Shown piece after piece: positions 43,100 through 50,499 of a stretch of 64,000 nucleotides of DNA. The position numbers were made by a program, and so were the translations under genes. Source of the DNA: Roseiarcus sp963787135 (GTDB lineage: Bacteria > Pseudomonadota > Alphaproteobacteria > Rhizobiales > Beijerinckiaceae). Below the pieces are notes generated by a model. That model saw only the letters and a list, made by a program, of their open reading frames with translations. It made no database searches and was not told the origin of the DNA. The DNA is taken from positions 48,014-112,013 of the forward strand of contig CAWBBW010000025.1 in NCBI GenBank assembly GCA_963787135.1, given 5' to 3'. Position 1 is the stretch's first letter. The number at the start of each line of letters is the position of its first letter.

Positions 43100-43915
43100 T
43101 CAGCTTTGCCGCACCACCTTGGCCGCGCGCTTTTCGAGAAAGTCCTTGAGGCGCCGTTGAGCCTCCGGGCTCATTTCCGCGATGGCCGCCATCAGCGACT
43201 CCGTGAGCAGGCCGCTCGCAGGATCGCTCTCGAAGATGCGCGGCAACGCGTGCAGGACGGCGAAGTTGGTCGTCGGCGTATTGGAGGCCGCCTTGGCTGC
43301 GAGCTCCATCGCCTTCTCGAGCCCCTTGCCGTCCTCGACCAGATACTGCGTGACGCCCGCCAGATGGCCTTCATCGGCGTTGAGCGTTCGGCCGGTCAGC
43401 ATCATGTCCTGCACACGCGCGACGCCGATCAGCCGCGCAATCCTGACTGAGCCGCCGCCGCCGAGGAAAATGCCGCGCTGCCCCTCGGGCAGACCATAGT
43501 AGGTCGAGCGCTCGGCGATCCGGATATGGGTGGCTGCGGCAAGCTCGAGCCCGCCGCCGACCACCGCGCCGTGCAAGGCGGCGATGACCGGGGCGCGTCC
43601 GAACTGGATCGCCTCGAACGCGCGATGCCACATGCGCGAATGCAGAACCCCTTCGAGCGGATCATGCTGCTCGGCCACTTCGGAAAGGTCTAGTCCGGCG
43701 GAGAAATGCGCGCCCTCGCCGGTCAGCACGACCGCGCGCACATCTTTCGGCAGGCGGGTGAAAAAGGTCTCGAGCCCGAGCACGGTCACGTCGTCGAGCG
43801 CGTTGCGCTTTTCCGATCGCGCCAGCCGCAGATGCGCAACGGCGCCCAGCCGCGTGGCTTTGAGAGATTTCGGCAGATCGATCCCGACCGGCTCTTCCGC
43901 ATCCTTCGTCGTCAT
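43100..43915 (-). CDS. enoyl-CoA hydratase/isomerase family protein (crotonase)
   Basis: A 271-residue crotonase. The oxyanion hole is formed by HFSAGLDLSEV and HGAVVGGGLELAAATHIRIA. The following segment GLPEGQRGIFLGGGGSVRIARLIG keeps a Glu at one catalytic position, and a C-terminal helix ends FLEKRAAKVVRQS. Members next to feruloyl-CoA synthase hydrate, or hydrate and cleave, hydroxycinnamoyl-CoA; which of the two cannot be told here. GGAGGG lies 7 nt before ATG 43915. It is separated from the feruloyl-CoA synthase gene by the toxin-antitoxin module and the CBS gene, so it may once have been adjacent. Confidence 0.9.
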   Translation of the reverse strand: MTTKDAEEPVGIDLPKSLKATRLGAVAHLRLARSEKRNALDDVTVLGLETFFTRLPKDVRAVVLTGEGAHFSAGLDLSEVAEQHDPLEGVLHSRMWHRAFEAIQFGRAPVIAALHGAVVGGGLELAAATHIRIAERSTYYGLPEGQRGIFLGGGGSVRIARLIGVARVQDMMLTGRTLNADEGHLAGVTQYLVEDGKGLEKAMELAAKAASNTPTTNFAVLHALPRIFESDPASGLLTESLMAAIAEMSPEAQRRLKDFLEKRAAKVVRQS

Positions 43916-44044
43916 TCCGTCCCTCCGGCTCCTGCCGATCATTCCTCGTCCGGGCAAGTCTGCTCGTTTTGGACGGGAATGTCGCCGTCGACGCAAATGC
44001 GACGGGCGCGGTCCATATGGCAAGGGGGCTCTGCCGGAGTAGCC

Positions 44045-44545
44045 TCACGCGCCGTCCATCCAGGTCAGCAGCGCCTCGAGCCAGGGCGCCTCGACGTGGA
44101 GCCGGAAGCCCGCATCCGTCCTTACAAGCAGGCAGCGCAACCCGGCGAAGAGGACAGCGGCGGAGGACGAGCGGCCCGTGAGGTCGGCGGAGGTCCCCTG
44201 CGCCAGCGCGAGCGGCGCGTCCGGGCCGTCGACGTCGACCGCTGCCCAGCCGTCGTCGACGCTGGTCACGCACCAGCCCTCCCGCCATCCGTCCGCCGCG
44301 CCGAGCGGCGCGGGCGTCACCAGGAGAGCGCGGTCGCGGGCAACGCGCAGCGCGTGCGCGCCCTCGGGCGCGAGCGCGTAGAGACCGAGGATCGGCGCGC
44401 CGGGAGCGATCGCGGTGACCGCCGCCTCGACATCGCCCGAGACCATCCTTGAGCCCCGCCCGGACAGGGCCCGCGCCTGCAGGCGCGGCCTCAAGATCAG
44501 CGTTCCCTCCGCGCGCCGCGCAGGCGGCCAGTTCATCTCACGCAT
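44045..44545 (-). CDS. soxG: sarcosine oxidase gamma subunit
   Basis: A 166-residue protein with the size and position of SoxG, the smallest-domain subunit of heterotetrameric sarcosine oxidase. The fold region GLYALAPEGAHALRVARDRALLV and the segment GWAAVDVDGPDAPLALAQGTSADL match the family pattern (an aminomethyltransferase-like domain). It likely helps assemble the complex and transfer of the one-carbon unit to tetrahydrofolate. The start overlaps the soxA stop by 8 nt (an alternative ATG at 44536 lies inside). It is the last gene of soxDAG. Confidence 0.87.
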   Translation of the reverse strand: MREMNWPPARRAEGTLILRPRLQARALSGRGSRMVSGDVEAAVTAIAPGAPILGLYALAPEGAHALRVARDRALLVTPAPLGAADGWREGWCVTSVDDGWAAVDVDGPDAPLALAQGTSADLTGRSSSAAVLFAGLRCLLVRTDAGFRLHVEAPWLEALLTWMDGA

Positions 44546-47384
44546 GGAGCCGCTTTCCCTCCGGATCGAGCGCGACCGGCGATCCGATCGTCGCGCGCCG
44601 CTCCGCCCCGAGATGATAGACGCCGACCGTTTCTCCCATGCGCGCGAGACCGTTTTCCACTAGGCCCAGCCCGACCGGGGCGCCGAGGCTCGGGCTCGCA
44701 TAGCTCGAGGTCACATACCCCAGCGAGCGCCGCGCCTTGCCCCTGCCTTCGACCACATGGGCGCCCGTCGGCAACGGCGGCTCGCCCGGCGCGCAGCTTA
44801 GACCCACGAGCTGCTTGCGGCCCTTGTCGTTCGCGACCGGCGTGAACAGCGAGCGCTTGCCGATATATTCGTCCTTTCGCTGCTCGCGCGGACCGGCAAT
44901 CCCGAGATCGTGCGGCATCGTCGTGCCATCGGTATCCTTGCCGACGACGATGTAGCCTTTCTCGGCGCGCAGGATCATCAGCCCCTCGAGGCCGAGCAGG
45001 CCGCCGCCGAACGCGGGCATCGTCTCGACAATGCGGGCGCGTAACGCGCGGGTGCGCCTCGCCGGCACGGAGAGCTCGTAGGATCGGTCGCCGGTGAAGC
45101 TCACGCGAGCGATCCTGATCGGCGCGCCGTCGAACGAGCTTAAGGCAAAAGCCATGTGCGGCAGGCTCTCATCGTCGAGCGGGACGCCGAGGTCGAGCGC
45201 CGCGATGAGGTCGCGCGCGCGGGGGCCCGTCAGCGTCAAGGTCGCCCATTGCGCGGTCGTGTCGTGAACGACGACCCGGCGCGGATCGAAACGATCCTGC
45301 CGCCAGAGCTCGAGGCGGGTCATGACAGAGTCAGTATGGCCGGACGAGCAGGAGACGAGGAAGCGGTCCTCCGCCAGGCGCAGCGTGACGCCGTCATCGA
45401 AGACGATACCGGACTCCTGCAGCATGAAGCCGTAGCGGATCTTGCCCGGCTTCAGATTGGAGAGGCGATTGTAGCTGTTGAAGTCGGCGAGTTTCGCCGC
45501 GTCGGGGCCGATGATCTCGATCTTGCCGAGCGAGGAGCCGTCGAACAGTCCGACTGCATCCCGGGCCCGGGCGGCCTCGCGCTGGATTGCGCGGTCGGGA
45601 TCGTCCGGGCCGTACCAGGCGGGCCTCAGCCAGCCGCCATATTCCCGCATTTGTGCGCCGTCCGCGCGGTGCTCCGCTTCGAGCGGCAGCCGCTTCAGCG
45701 GATTGATCAGCGCGCCGCGACGGCGTCCGGCGATGACGCCCATCGGCACGGGAACGAAGGGCGGCCGGTAGGTCGTCGTCCCCGTTTCCTCGATCGATCG
45801 GCCCGTCAGCGCGGCCAAGGCGGCGAGCCCGTTGACGCTCGAGGTCTTGCCCTGGTCGGTCGCCATGCCGAGCGTCGTATAGCGCTTCAAATGTTCGACC
45901 GAGACGTAGCCCTCGCGGGCGGCGAGCGCGACGTCCTTCAGAGTCACGTCGTTCTGGAAGTCGATCCATCGCCGTCCGGGCGCATCGGGCTTGGGCCATG
46001 CCGCCGTCACGCGATATTGACCGGACGGCGCATTCGGCGCCGCGCCCTCGCCGCCGCCCGCGGCGTAGCCCTGCCGCAAGGCCTCGTCGAGCGCAAAGGC
46101 GCCGTTGGCCGCCCCGGCGACCGCGACGCCCTCGATTGCAAGCTTCGGCACAAGCGCGGCGAGAGCCTCGTCGTAGCGCAGCTTGCCCTGCGCTTGCGCG
46201 TAAAGATGCACGGTCGGCGTCCAGCCGCCCGACAGCAGCAGCGTGTCGACCGCCCGTCTCCGCCCGCCGGCCCGCACGGCCTCGACGCCCGACGCGCCAA
46301 TCACGCCCTCGACTTCGACGCCGCGCAGCACTTTGAGGTCCGTCGCCGGCGCGTCAGCCCGGCTGTCGAAAACTTCAACCTCTGCGCCCGCCTCGCTCAG
46401 CGCCTCGGCGACCGGATAGACGCTGTCGTTGTTGGTCGCGATCGCAACCCGCTTGCCGACGAGAACGGCGAAGCGGCGGAGATAGACGAGCGCAGCGTCG
46501 GCCGACATGACCCCCGGACGATCATTGTCGGGCACGACCAGCGGGCGCTCGATGGCGCCGGCCGCGACAATGATCGTCTTGGGCCTTATGCGCCACAGCG
46601 CGTCGGGAAGACTCGCGCGGCGCTCCCAGGCGCAGACGAGACGATGGTCATAGACCCCGTATGCGGTCGTCGACGTCATCACCCGTCCGCCGCTCGCTTC
46701 GACCACGGCGCGGACGCTGCTTGCCCATTCGCGCCAGTCTCCGCCCTCGATCGCGCCTCCGCGGTGAACGAGCTGTCCCCCGATGTCGGCGCGATCGTCG
46801 AGGAGAATGACGACGCGGCCCGCGCGCGCCGCCGCGTTCGCCGCCGCGAGCCCGGCCGGTCCGGCGCCGACGACGAGCACGTCGCAGCGCGCATTGAACT
46901 GCGGATTGTTTGCCAGAGGACGATTGTCCGGATCGACGCGGCCGAGGCCGGCCATGGCCCGGATTGCGGGTTCGAACGTCTCCCAGCGAGGCCAAAGAAA
47001 TGTCTTGTAGTAGAAGCCGGCGGGCATGAAGGCCGAGAGCCGGTCGAGAAGCGCGGCCCGATCCGCGGCCGCGGTCGGAAGGGCGTTGACCGAGCGCACG
47101 GCAAGATCGTTGTCGAGCGGCTCGACGGTCGCGCGAAGGTTCGGCGTCGTGCGGCCCGACCGCGTCACATCGACGATCGCGTTCGGGTCCTCGGTCCACG
47201 CGCCCCAGATTCCGCGCGGGCGATGATACTTGAAGCTGCGGCCGACCACCCGGACGCCATTGGCGAGCAGCGCGGACGCGATGCTGTCGCCTTGGAAGCC
47301 GAGAAAGGGCTTGCCGTCGAAAGTGAATGCGAGCGGCCGGCCCCGATCGACGGCGCCGCCAGCGGGAAGCCGAAAGCCGCTCAC
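44538..47384 (-). CDS. soxA: sarcosine oxidase alpha subunit
   Basis: A 948-residue protein. The N-terminal 2Fe2S-like fold (residues 1-95: GRPLAFTFDGKPFLGFQGDS, SFKYHRPRG) lacks the cluster cysteines, as in the family. The FAD/NAD-binding domain follows (VVGAGPAGLAAANAAARAG, near residue 125). The C-terminal half is a folate-binding GCV_T domain (SSLGKIEIIGPDAAKLADF onward). The complex oxidises sarcosine to glycine and passes the methyl carbon to tetrahydrofolate. GTG 47384 is chosen because it overlaps the soxD stop (GTGA); the longer frame to 47534 is inside soxD. A degenerate copy of its first 30 codons lies at 48578-48674. Confidence 0.94.
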   Translation of the reverse strand: MSGFRLPAGGAVDRGRPLAFTFDGKPFLGFQGDSIASALLANGVRVVGRSFKYHRPRGIWGAWTEDPNAIVDVTRSGRTTPNLRATVEPLDNDLAVRSVNALPTAAADRAALLDRLSAFMPAGFYYKTFLWPRWETFEPAIRAMAGLGRVDPDNRPLANNPQFNARCDVLVVGAGPAGLAAANAAARAGRVVILLDDRADIGGQLVHRGGAIEGGDWREWASSVRAVVEASGGRVMTSTTAYGVYDHRLVCAWERRASLPDALWRIRPKTIIVAAGAIERPLVVPDNDRPGVMSADAALVYLRRFAVLVGKRVAIATNNDSVYPVAEALSEAGAEVEVFDSRADAPATDLKVLRGVEVEGVIGASGVEAVRAGGRRRAVDTLLLSGGWTPTVHLYAQAQGKLRYDEALAALVPKLAIEGVAVAGAANGAFALDEALRQGYAAGGGEGAAPNAPSGQYRVTAAWPKPDAPGRRWIDFQNDVTLKDVALAAREGYVSVEHLKRYTTLGMATDQGKTSSVNGLAALAALTGRSIEETGTTTYRPPFVPVPMGVIAGRRRGALINPLKRLPLEAEHRADGAQMREYGGWLRPAWYGPDDPDRAIQREAARARDAVGLFDGSSLGKIEIIGPDAAKLADFNSYNRLSNLKPGKIRYGFMLQESGIVFDDGVTLRLAEDRFLVSCSSGHTDSVMTRLELWRQDRFDPRRVVVHDTTAQWATLTLTGPRARDLIAALDLGVPLDDESLPHMAFALSSFDGAPIRIARVSFTGDRSYELSVPARRTRALRARIVETMPAFGGGLLGLEGLMILRAEKGYIVVGKDTDGTTMPHDLGIAGPREQRKDEYIGKRSLFTPVANDKGRKQLVGLSCAPGEPPLPTGAHVVEGRGKARRSLGYVTSSYASPSLGAPVGLGLVENGLARMGETVGVYHLGAERRATIGSPVALDPEGKRLHA

Positions 47385-47644
47385 GCCACAACCCTTGAAA
47401 AGGGTTCGCTCCCGAGGACCGCATTGGTCGCCGTGTCGCGGGTCATCGTGAAAGATTCCAGGCAGGTCGTATGCAGCCAGATCTCCCGGCTCGCGCCTTT
47501 GGGGTTGGCGTTGAAATGGAGGTATTCGGCCCACGCTTCGTCGCTGACCGCCTCGGCCGGTTCGGGCCTCGCCTTCGGCTCGCCCACATAGAGGAATTCG
47601 GTCTCATCTCGCGGACCGCAGAACGGGCAGGGGAAGATCTGCAT
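47381..47644 (-). CDS. soxD: sarcosine oxidase delta subunit
   Basis: An 87-residue SoxD. It begins MQIFPCPFCGPRDETEF, with the CPFCG zinc motif, and continues with AWAEYLHFNANPKG and a further Cys/His site in WLHTTCLESF, all standard for the family. It is the small zinc-binding subunit of heterotetrameric sarcosine oxidase. It is the first gene here of soxDAG; the expected upstream soxB is absent from this spot and lies at 55856-57109. AGGACCT-like sequence (rc of AGGTCC) precedes the ATG. Confidence 0.95.
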   Translation of the reverse strand: MQIFPCPFCGPRDETEFLYVGEPKARPEPAEAVSDEAWAEYLHFNANPKGASREIWLHTTCLESFTMTRDTATNAVLGSEPFSRVVA

Positions 47645-47687
47645 GAGAGGTCCTTTAGAGTAGGACTCAATTAGATGGAACCAACGT

Positions 47688-47772
47688 TGTCATCGCGAGC
47701 GAAGCGCGATCCAGGGGCCACCGCCGCATCCCTACGATCCGTGGATCGCCGCGTCGCTTCGCTCCTCGCGAT
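47688..47772. repeat. GCGAAGC-type palindromic repeat, copy 3
   Basis: CGTTGTCATCGCGAGCGAAG, then CGCGATCCAGGGG at the left and CCGTGGATCGCCGCGTCGC then TTCGCTCCTCGCGAT at the right form the same palindrome as at 22388-22501 and 37881-37992. It lies just upstream of soxD, at the place where the sox operon has been separated from its former upstream genes. Confidence 0.8.
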
Positions 47773-47877
47773 ATCAAAGCGCGTCATGTTTTAGCGGTTC
47801 ACCCCCGGTCCGTCATAGCTGTGCGCTGATCGGAGGCCTCCCGCCGCGACTTGCGAAGTCGGGAACAGGGAGTTGGC

Positions 47878-48174
47878 CTATTTGCCGCGATCATTCATGT
47901 GGGCGCGCAGGACGGCGTTGATTCGCGTCTGCCAACCTCGTCCTTGCCGCCGATACGCCTCGACGACATCAGCGTCGAGGCGCAGCGTCTGATTGATCTT
48001 CGGACTCGCCTTTCGCGGACGGCCGCGTCGCTGAGCGACGGCTCGTGACGCTTCCGGGCCGAAAATCTCGCCGATCACCGCCAGCGCCGGCCGCGCCCGC
48101 TTGAAGTCCTCGCGGGTCCACTCCGGGTTTTCGCTATCGGGCCAAGAGGCCGCGTCGATTTTTTTCGTCGGCAT
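47878..48174 (-). CDS. brnA: BrnA-type antitoxin
   Basis: A 98-residue antitoxin. The C-terminal half has the BrnA ribbon-helix-helix: INQTLRLDADVVEAYRRQGRGWQTRINAVLRAHM, with the usual KINQTLRLD start. A basic linker (RRGRPRKA) and an N-terminal toxin-binding part (DAASWPDSENPEWTREDFKRA) precede it. It neutralises BrnT and represses the operon. Its start lies 41 bp inside the brnT gene, which is common for this pair. Confidence 0.92.
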   Translation of the reverse strand: MPTKKIDAASWPDSENPEWTREDFKRARPALAVIGEIFGPEASRAVAQRRGRPRKASPKINQTLRLDADVVEAYRRQGRGWQTRINAVLRAHMNDRGK

Positions 48175-48430
48175 AACGCTTGATCTCTCTCGAATTTGCC
48201 TTGCGGAAGCTGATCACGTGCATCGCCTCGCTTCGATAGGTGATGACGGCGACATGCAGCCGCGGGCCCAAGAGCGCCATCACCCGAAGTCGTCGTTCGC
48301 CGTAGTCCTTTGGATCGTCCTCGACCGCCACGGCGGTTTCCCAATCGAGGTCCGCGACGCGTTCGAATGACAGTGACCGTTCGGCAATGTTGCGCGCGTT
48401 CTTCGCGGGATCGAACGTAACGCGCAACAT
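48134..48430 (-). CDS. brnT: BrnT-type ribonuclease toxin
   Basis: A 98-residue BrnT toxin (RelE-like fold). It starts VTFDPAKNARNIAERSLSFERVADLDWE, has the central ERRLRVMALLGPRLHVAVITYR, and ends with HVISFRKANSREIKRYAD, the signature of the family. It inhibits translation by cutting RNA. It is followed by overlapping brnA. The module sits between a soxA relic and soxD, so it probably entered or moved with the rearrangement that broke the sox/ldh operon. A promoter candidate lies directly upstream. Confidence 0.92.
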   Translation of the reverse strand: MLRVTFDPAKNARNIAERSLSFERVADLDWETAVAVEDDPKDYGERRLRVMALLGPRLHVAVITYRSEAMHVISFRKANSREIKRYADEKNRRGLLAR

Positions 48431-48435
48431 ATTTA

Positions 48436-48464
48436 TTGCTACAGCGGAAAATGAAGAAAGTCAA
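48436..48464 (-). promoter_or_regulatory. candidate brnTA promoter
   Basis: On the minus strand TTGACT (48464-48459) and TAGCAA (48441-48436) are 17 bp apart, and the -10 ends only 5 bp before the brnT ATG, implying a very short or leaderless transcript. The stretch is A/T rich compared with its surroundings. Seen by eye only. Confidence 0.4.
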
Positions 48465-48577
48465 GATGCTCAAGCTCGTTTGGAATTTGCGTCTTCCCAT
48501 CCGCGAATGTCCCGGCATTCCGCGCTTGGACGGAATCGAGGAGCGGGCTCCGCAATGGCGTTTTTCCGGGGCCGCGT

Positions 48578-48674
48578 CGCTTGGGACGTCGAGATAGGGC
48601 TTGTCGTCGACGATGAACGCGATCGGCCGGCCACGATCGACGGCGCCGCCCTCGGGAAGCCGAAATCCGCTCAC
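48578..48674 (-). pseudogene. soxA 5'-end relic
   Basis: About 30 codons, beginning with GTG at 48674 (VSGFRLPEGGAVDRGRPIAF, then IVDDKPYLD), closely match the first 30 codons of soxA (VSGFRLPAGGAVDRGRPLAF, then TFDGKPFLG). Similarity stops near 48578, where unrelated sequence leading to brnT begins. The GTG overlaps the stop of the Ldh-family gene as GTGA, just as the intact soxA start overlaps soxD. A second soxA-like gene must once have followed that gene and was cut off. Confidence 0.8.
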
Positions 48675-49765
48675 AACTTCGTTCCCGACAAAGGAGAGGG
48701 AACGCCCCTCTTCACCCCGACGCTGCGGGCCGCCGCAACGATCGACGCCCACGCCTCGCCCGGCAGCGGCACGCCTTGCTCGCCCCGCCGCGCGCGCGCG
48801 CTGCGCTCCGGCTCGCCCGGCGTCAGGATCGCCTCGCCAGGAAGCGTCCTGGCCTGCCGGAACCAGTCGAGATAGCGGGTCATATCGCTGTCGAAGACAT
48901 GCGCGGGCTCAACCTGGTTGGGGTCGACGTAGAGCGAAAACATACCGTTGGCGAATTTGCGCCCAGGCCCGGTCGCGCCATTGCCGGTGAGCGAGCCGCC
49001 GAGCAACTCGCAGAGCAGCGCCAGGCCCGAGCCCTTATGGCCGCCAAAGGCCCGGATCGCGCCGGCGCCGAGCGCGGCGTTGCGCGGGCCCTCAGGCGTC
49101 AGCGGGCCGTACAGCAGCGCGGGGTCGCCGGAGAGCGCGCCGTCGGGGCCGATCAGCGCATCCGGCGGCAGCGGCTTGCCGCCCCGGCTCGCGACATTGA
49201 CCTTGCCTTCCGCCACCAGAGAGGTTGCGAAGTCGAGCACGACTGGCGGCGCGTCTTCGCGCGGAACGCCGATGCAGAACGGCGCGGTTGAAAGCCGGCG
49301 CTCGAAGCCGCCGAACGGGGCGACGAGCAGCGAGCCGCGGGCGTTGACGAAATGGATCGAGATCAGGCCCGCGGCTGCCGCGCGCTCCGCCCATTCCCCG
49401 ACGCGGCCGACGTGGCCGGCGTTGCGGAGCGAGATCGCCGCGAGGCCCATCGCCTTCGCCTTCTCGACCCCGAGGTCGACGGCCTGCGGCGCGACCGTCT
49501 GGCCGAAGCCCGAACGCCCGTCGACAACGGCAATAACGGGCGTATCGACGAGACGCTCGATCGTCCGGCCGGGGACGATATCGCCCGATCGCACCCAATC
49601 GAGATAGCGCGGCATGCGGATCACGCCATGACTGTCGTGGCCCGTCAGATTTGCGTCGACAAGCGAGGCTGCGACGCGGCGCGCCTCCTCGAAGCTGCAG
49701 CCGACATGTTCGAAAGCCTCGGCGCAAAAGTCTCTGAGCGCATCGGCTCGAATATGGACCGTCAT
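48671..49765 (-). CDS. malate/L-lactate dehydrogenase (Ldh_2) family oxidoreductase
   Basis: A 364-residue member of the Ldh_2 (YlbC/ComC/DpkA) family. Features include DANLTGHDSHGVIRMPRYL near residue 40 (with the conserved His of GHDSHG), ISLRNAGHVGRVGEWAERAA, and GGHKGSGLALLCELLGG with a substrate Lys. These NAD(P)H enzymes reduce 2-oxoacids or cyclic imines; DpkA acts on N-methyl amino acids. As the gene is coupled to a Liv importer and near sarcosine oxidase genes, a 2-oxoacid/imine role in N-methyl amino acid metabolism is possible, but this is inference. Its ATG overlaps the livF stop. The end of the gene overlaps the soxA relic. Confidence 0.85.
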   Translation of the reverse strand: MTVHIRADALRDFCAEAFEHVGCSFEEARRVAASLVDANLTGHDSHGVIRMPRYLDWVRSGDIVPGRTIERLVDTPVIAVVDGRSGFGQTVAPQAVDLGVEKAKAMGLAAISLRNAGHVGRVGEWAERAAAAGLISIHFVNARGSLLVAPFGGFERRLSTAPFCIGVPREDAPPVVLDFATSLVAEGKVNVASRGGKPLPPDALIGPDGALSGDPALLYGPLTPEGPRNAALGAGAIRAFGGHKGSGLALLCELLGGSLTGNGATGPGRKFANGMFSLYVDPNQVEPAHVFDSDMTRYLDWFRQARTLPGEAILTPGEPERSARARRGEQGVPLPGEAWASIVAAARSVGVKRGVPSPLSGTKL

Positions 49766-50499
49766 CTCGTCGCCTTGGCCTGTCCGCCGCCGAGATAGGC
49801 GTCACGGATGCGTTCGTCGCTCCACAGCGTTTCGGGATCGCCCCCGAGCGCGAGACCGCCGCTCTCCAGCACATAGCCCCAGTTTGCGACCTTCAAAGCC
49901 ATGTGCGCGTTCTGCTCGACCAGCAGCACTGTCGTTCCACGCTTATGGATCTCCGCGATGATCTGGAATACCGCCTGCACGATGACGGGCGCAAGGCCGA
50001 GCGAGGGCTCGTCGAGCAGCAACAGGCGGGGCTTGGCCATCAGGCCGCGGGCGACCGCGACCATTTGCTGCTGGCCGCCCGAGAGCGTCCAGCCGAGCGC
50101 ATCCGCGAAGTGCCTGATATCGGGAAAGACATCGAACATCGCATCCGCCTCACGCCGAATCGCAGCGCTGGAGGCGTTCCCGTTCGACGCGCCGAGCATA
50201 ATGTTCTCGCGCACGGTAAGGCCGGGAAAGACGCGCCGCCCCTCGGGCACATGCGCAACGCCGAGCTTGACGATCGCGCGGGGGCTTAGGCCCGCAATCG
50301 CTCGGCCGTCGAACAGGATCGAGCCGGCGCGTGGCGCGACAAGGCCGGAAATCGCACGAAGGGTGGTCGACTTGCCCGCGCCGTTCGAGCCGAGCAACGT
50401 GACGACGGCGCCCTCGTCGATCGTGAACGAGACGCCGTGCAAAGCCTCGATCTCGCCGAAACGAACGCTGAGGTCTCTGACTTCGAGCAGCGGCATCAC
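49762..50499 (-). CDS. livF: ABC transporter ATP-binding protein, LivF type
   Basis: A 245-residue ATPase of the branched-chain amino acid class. Walker A GSNGAGKST is near residue 36, the signature LSGGQQQ near 140, Walker B LLLLDEPSLGLAP near 159, and the His switch region TVLLVEQNAH near 195. These features fit LivF. It works with the LivM-LivG fusion and LivH to import an amino-acid-like substrate bound by the periplasmic protein encoded upstream. Starts and stops overlap on both sides by 4 nt. Confidence 0.93.
   Translation of the reverse strand: MMPLLEVRDLSVRFGEIEALHGVSFTIDEGAVVTLLGSNGAGKSTTLRAISGLVAPRAGSILFDGRAIAGLSPRAIVKLGVAHVPEGRRVFPGLTVRENIMLGASNGNASSAAIRREADAMFDVFPDIRHFADALGWTLSGGQQQMVAVARGLMAKPRLLLLDEPSLGLAPVIVQAVFQIIAEIHKRGTTVLLVEQNAHMALKVANWGYVLESGGLALGGDPETLWSDERIRDAYLGGGQAKATR

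Noticed and set aside
45156..47591. 811-codon plus-strand frame
   Set aside because: It is antisense to soxA and soxD.
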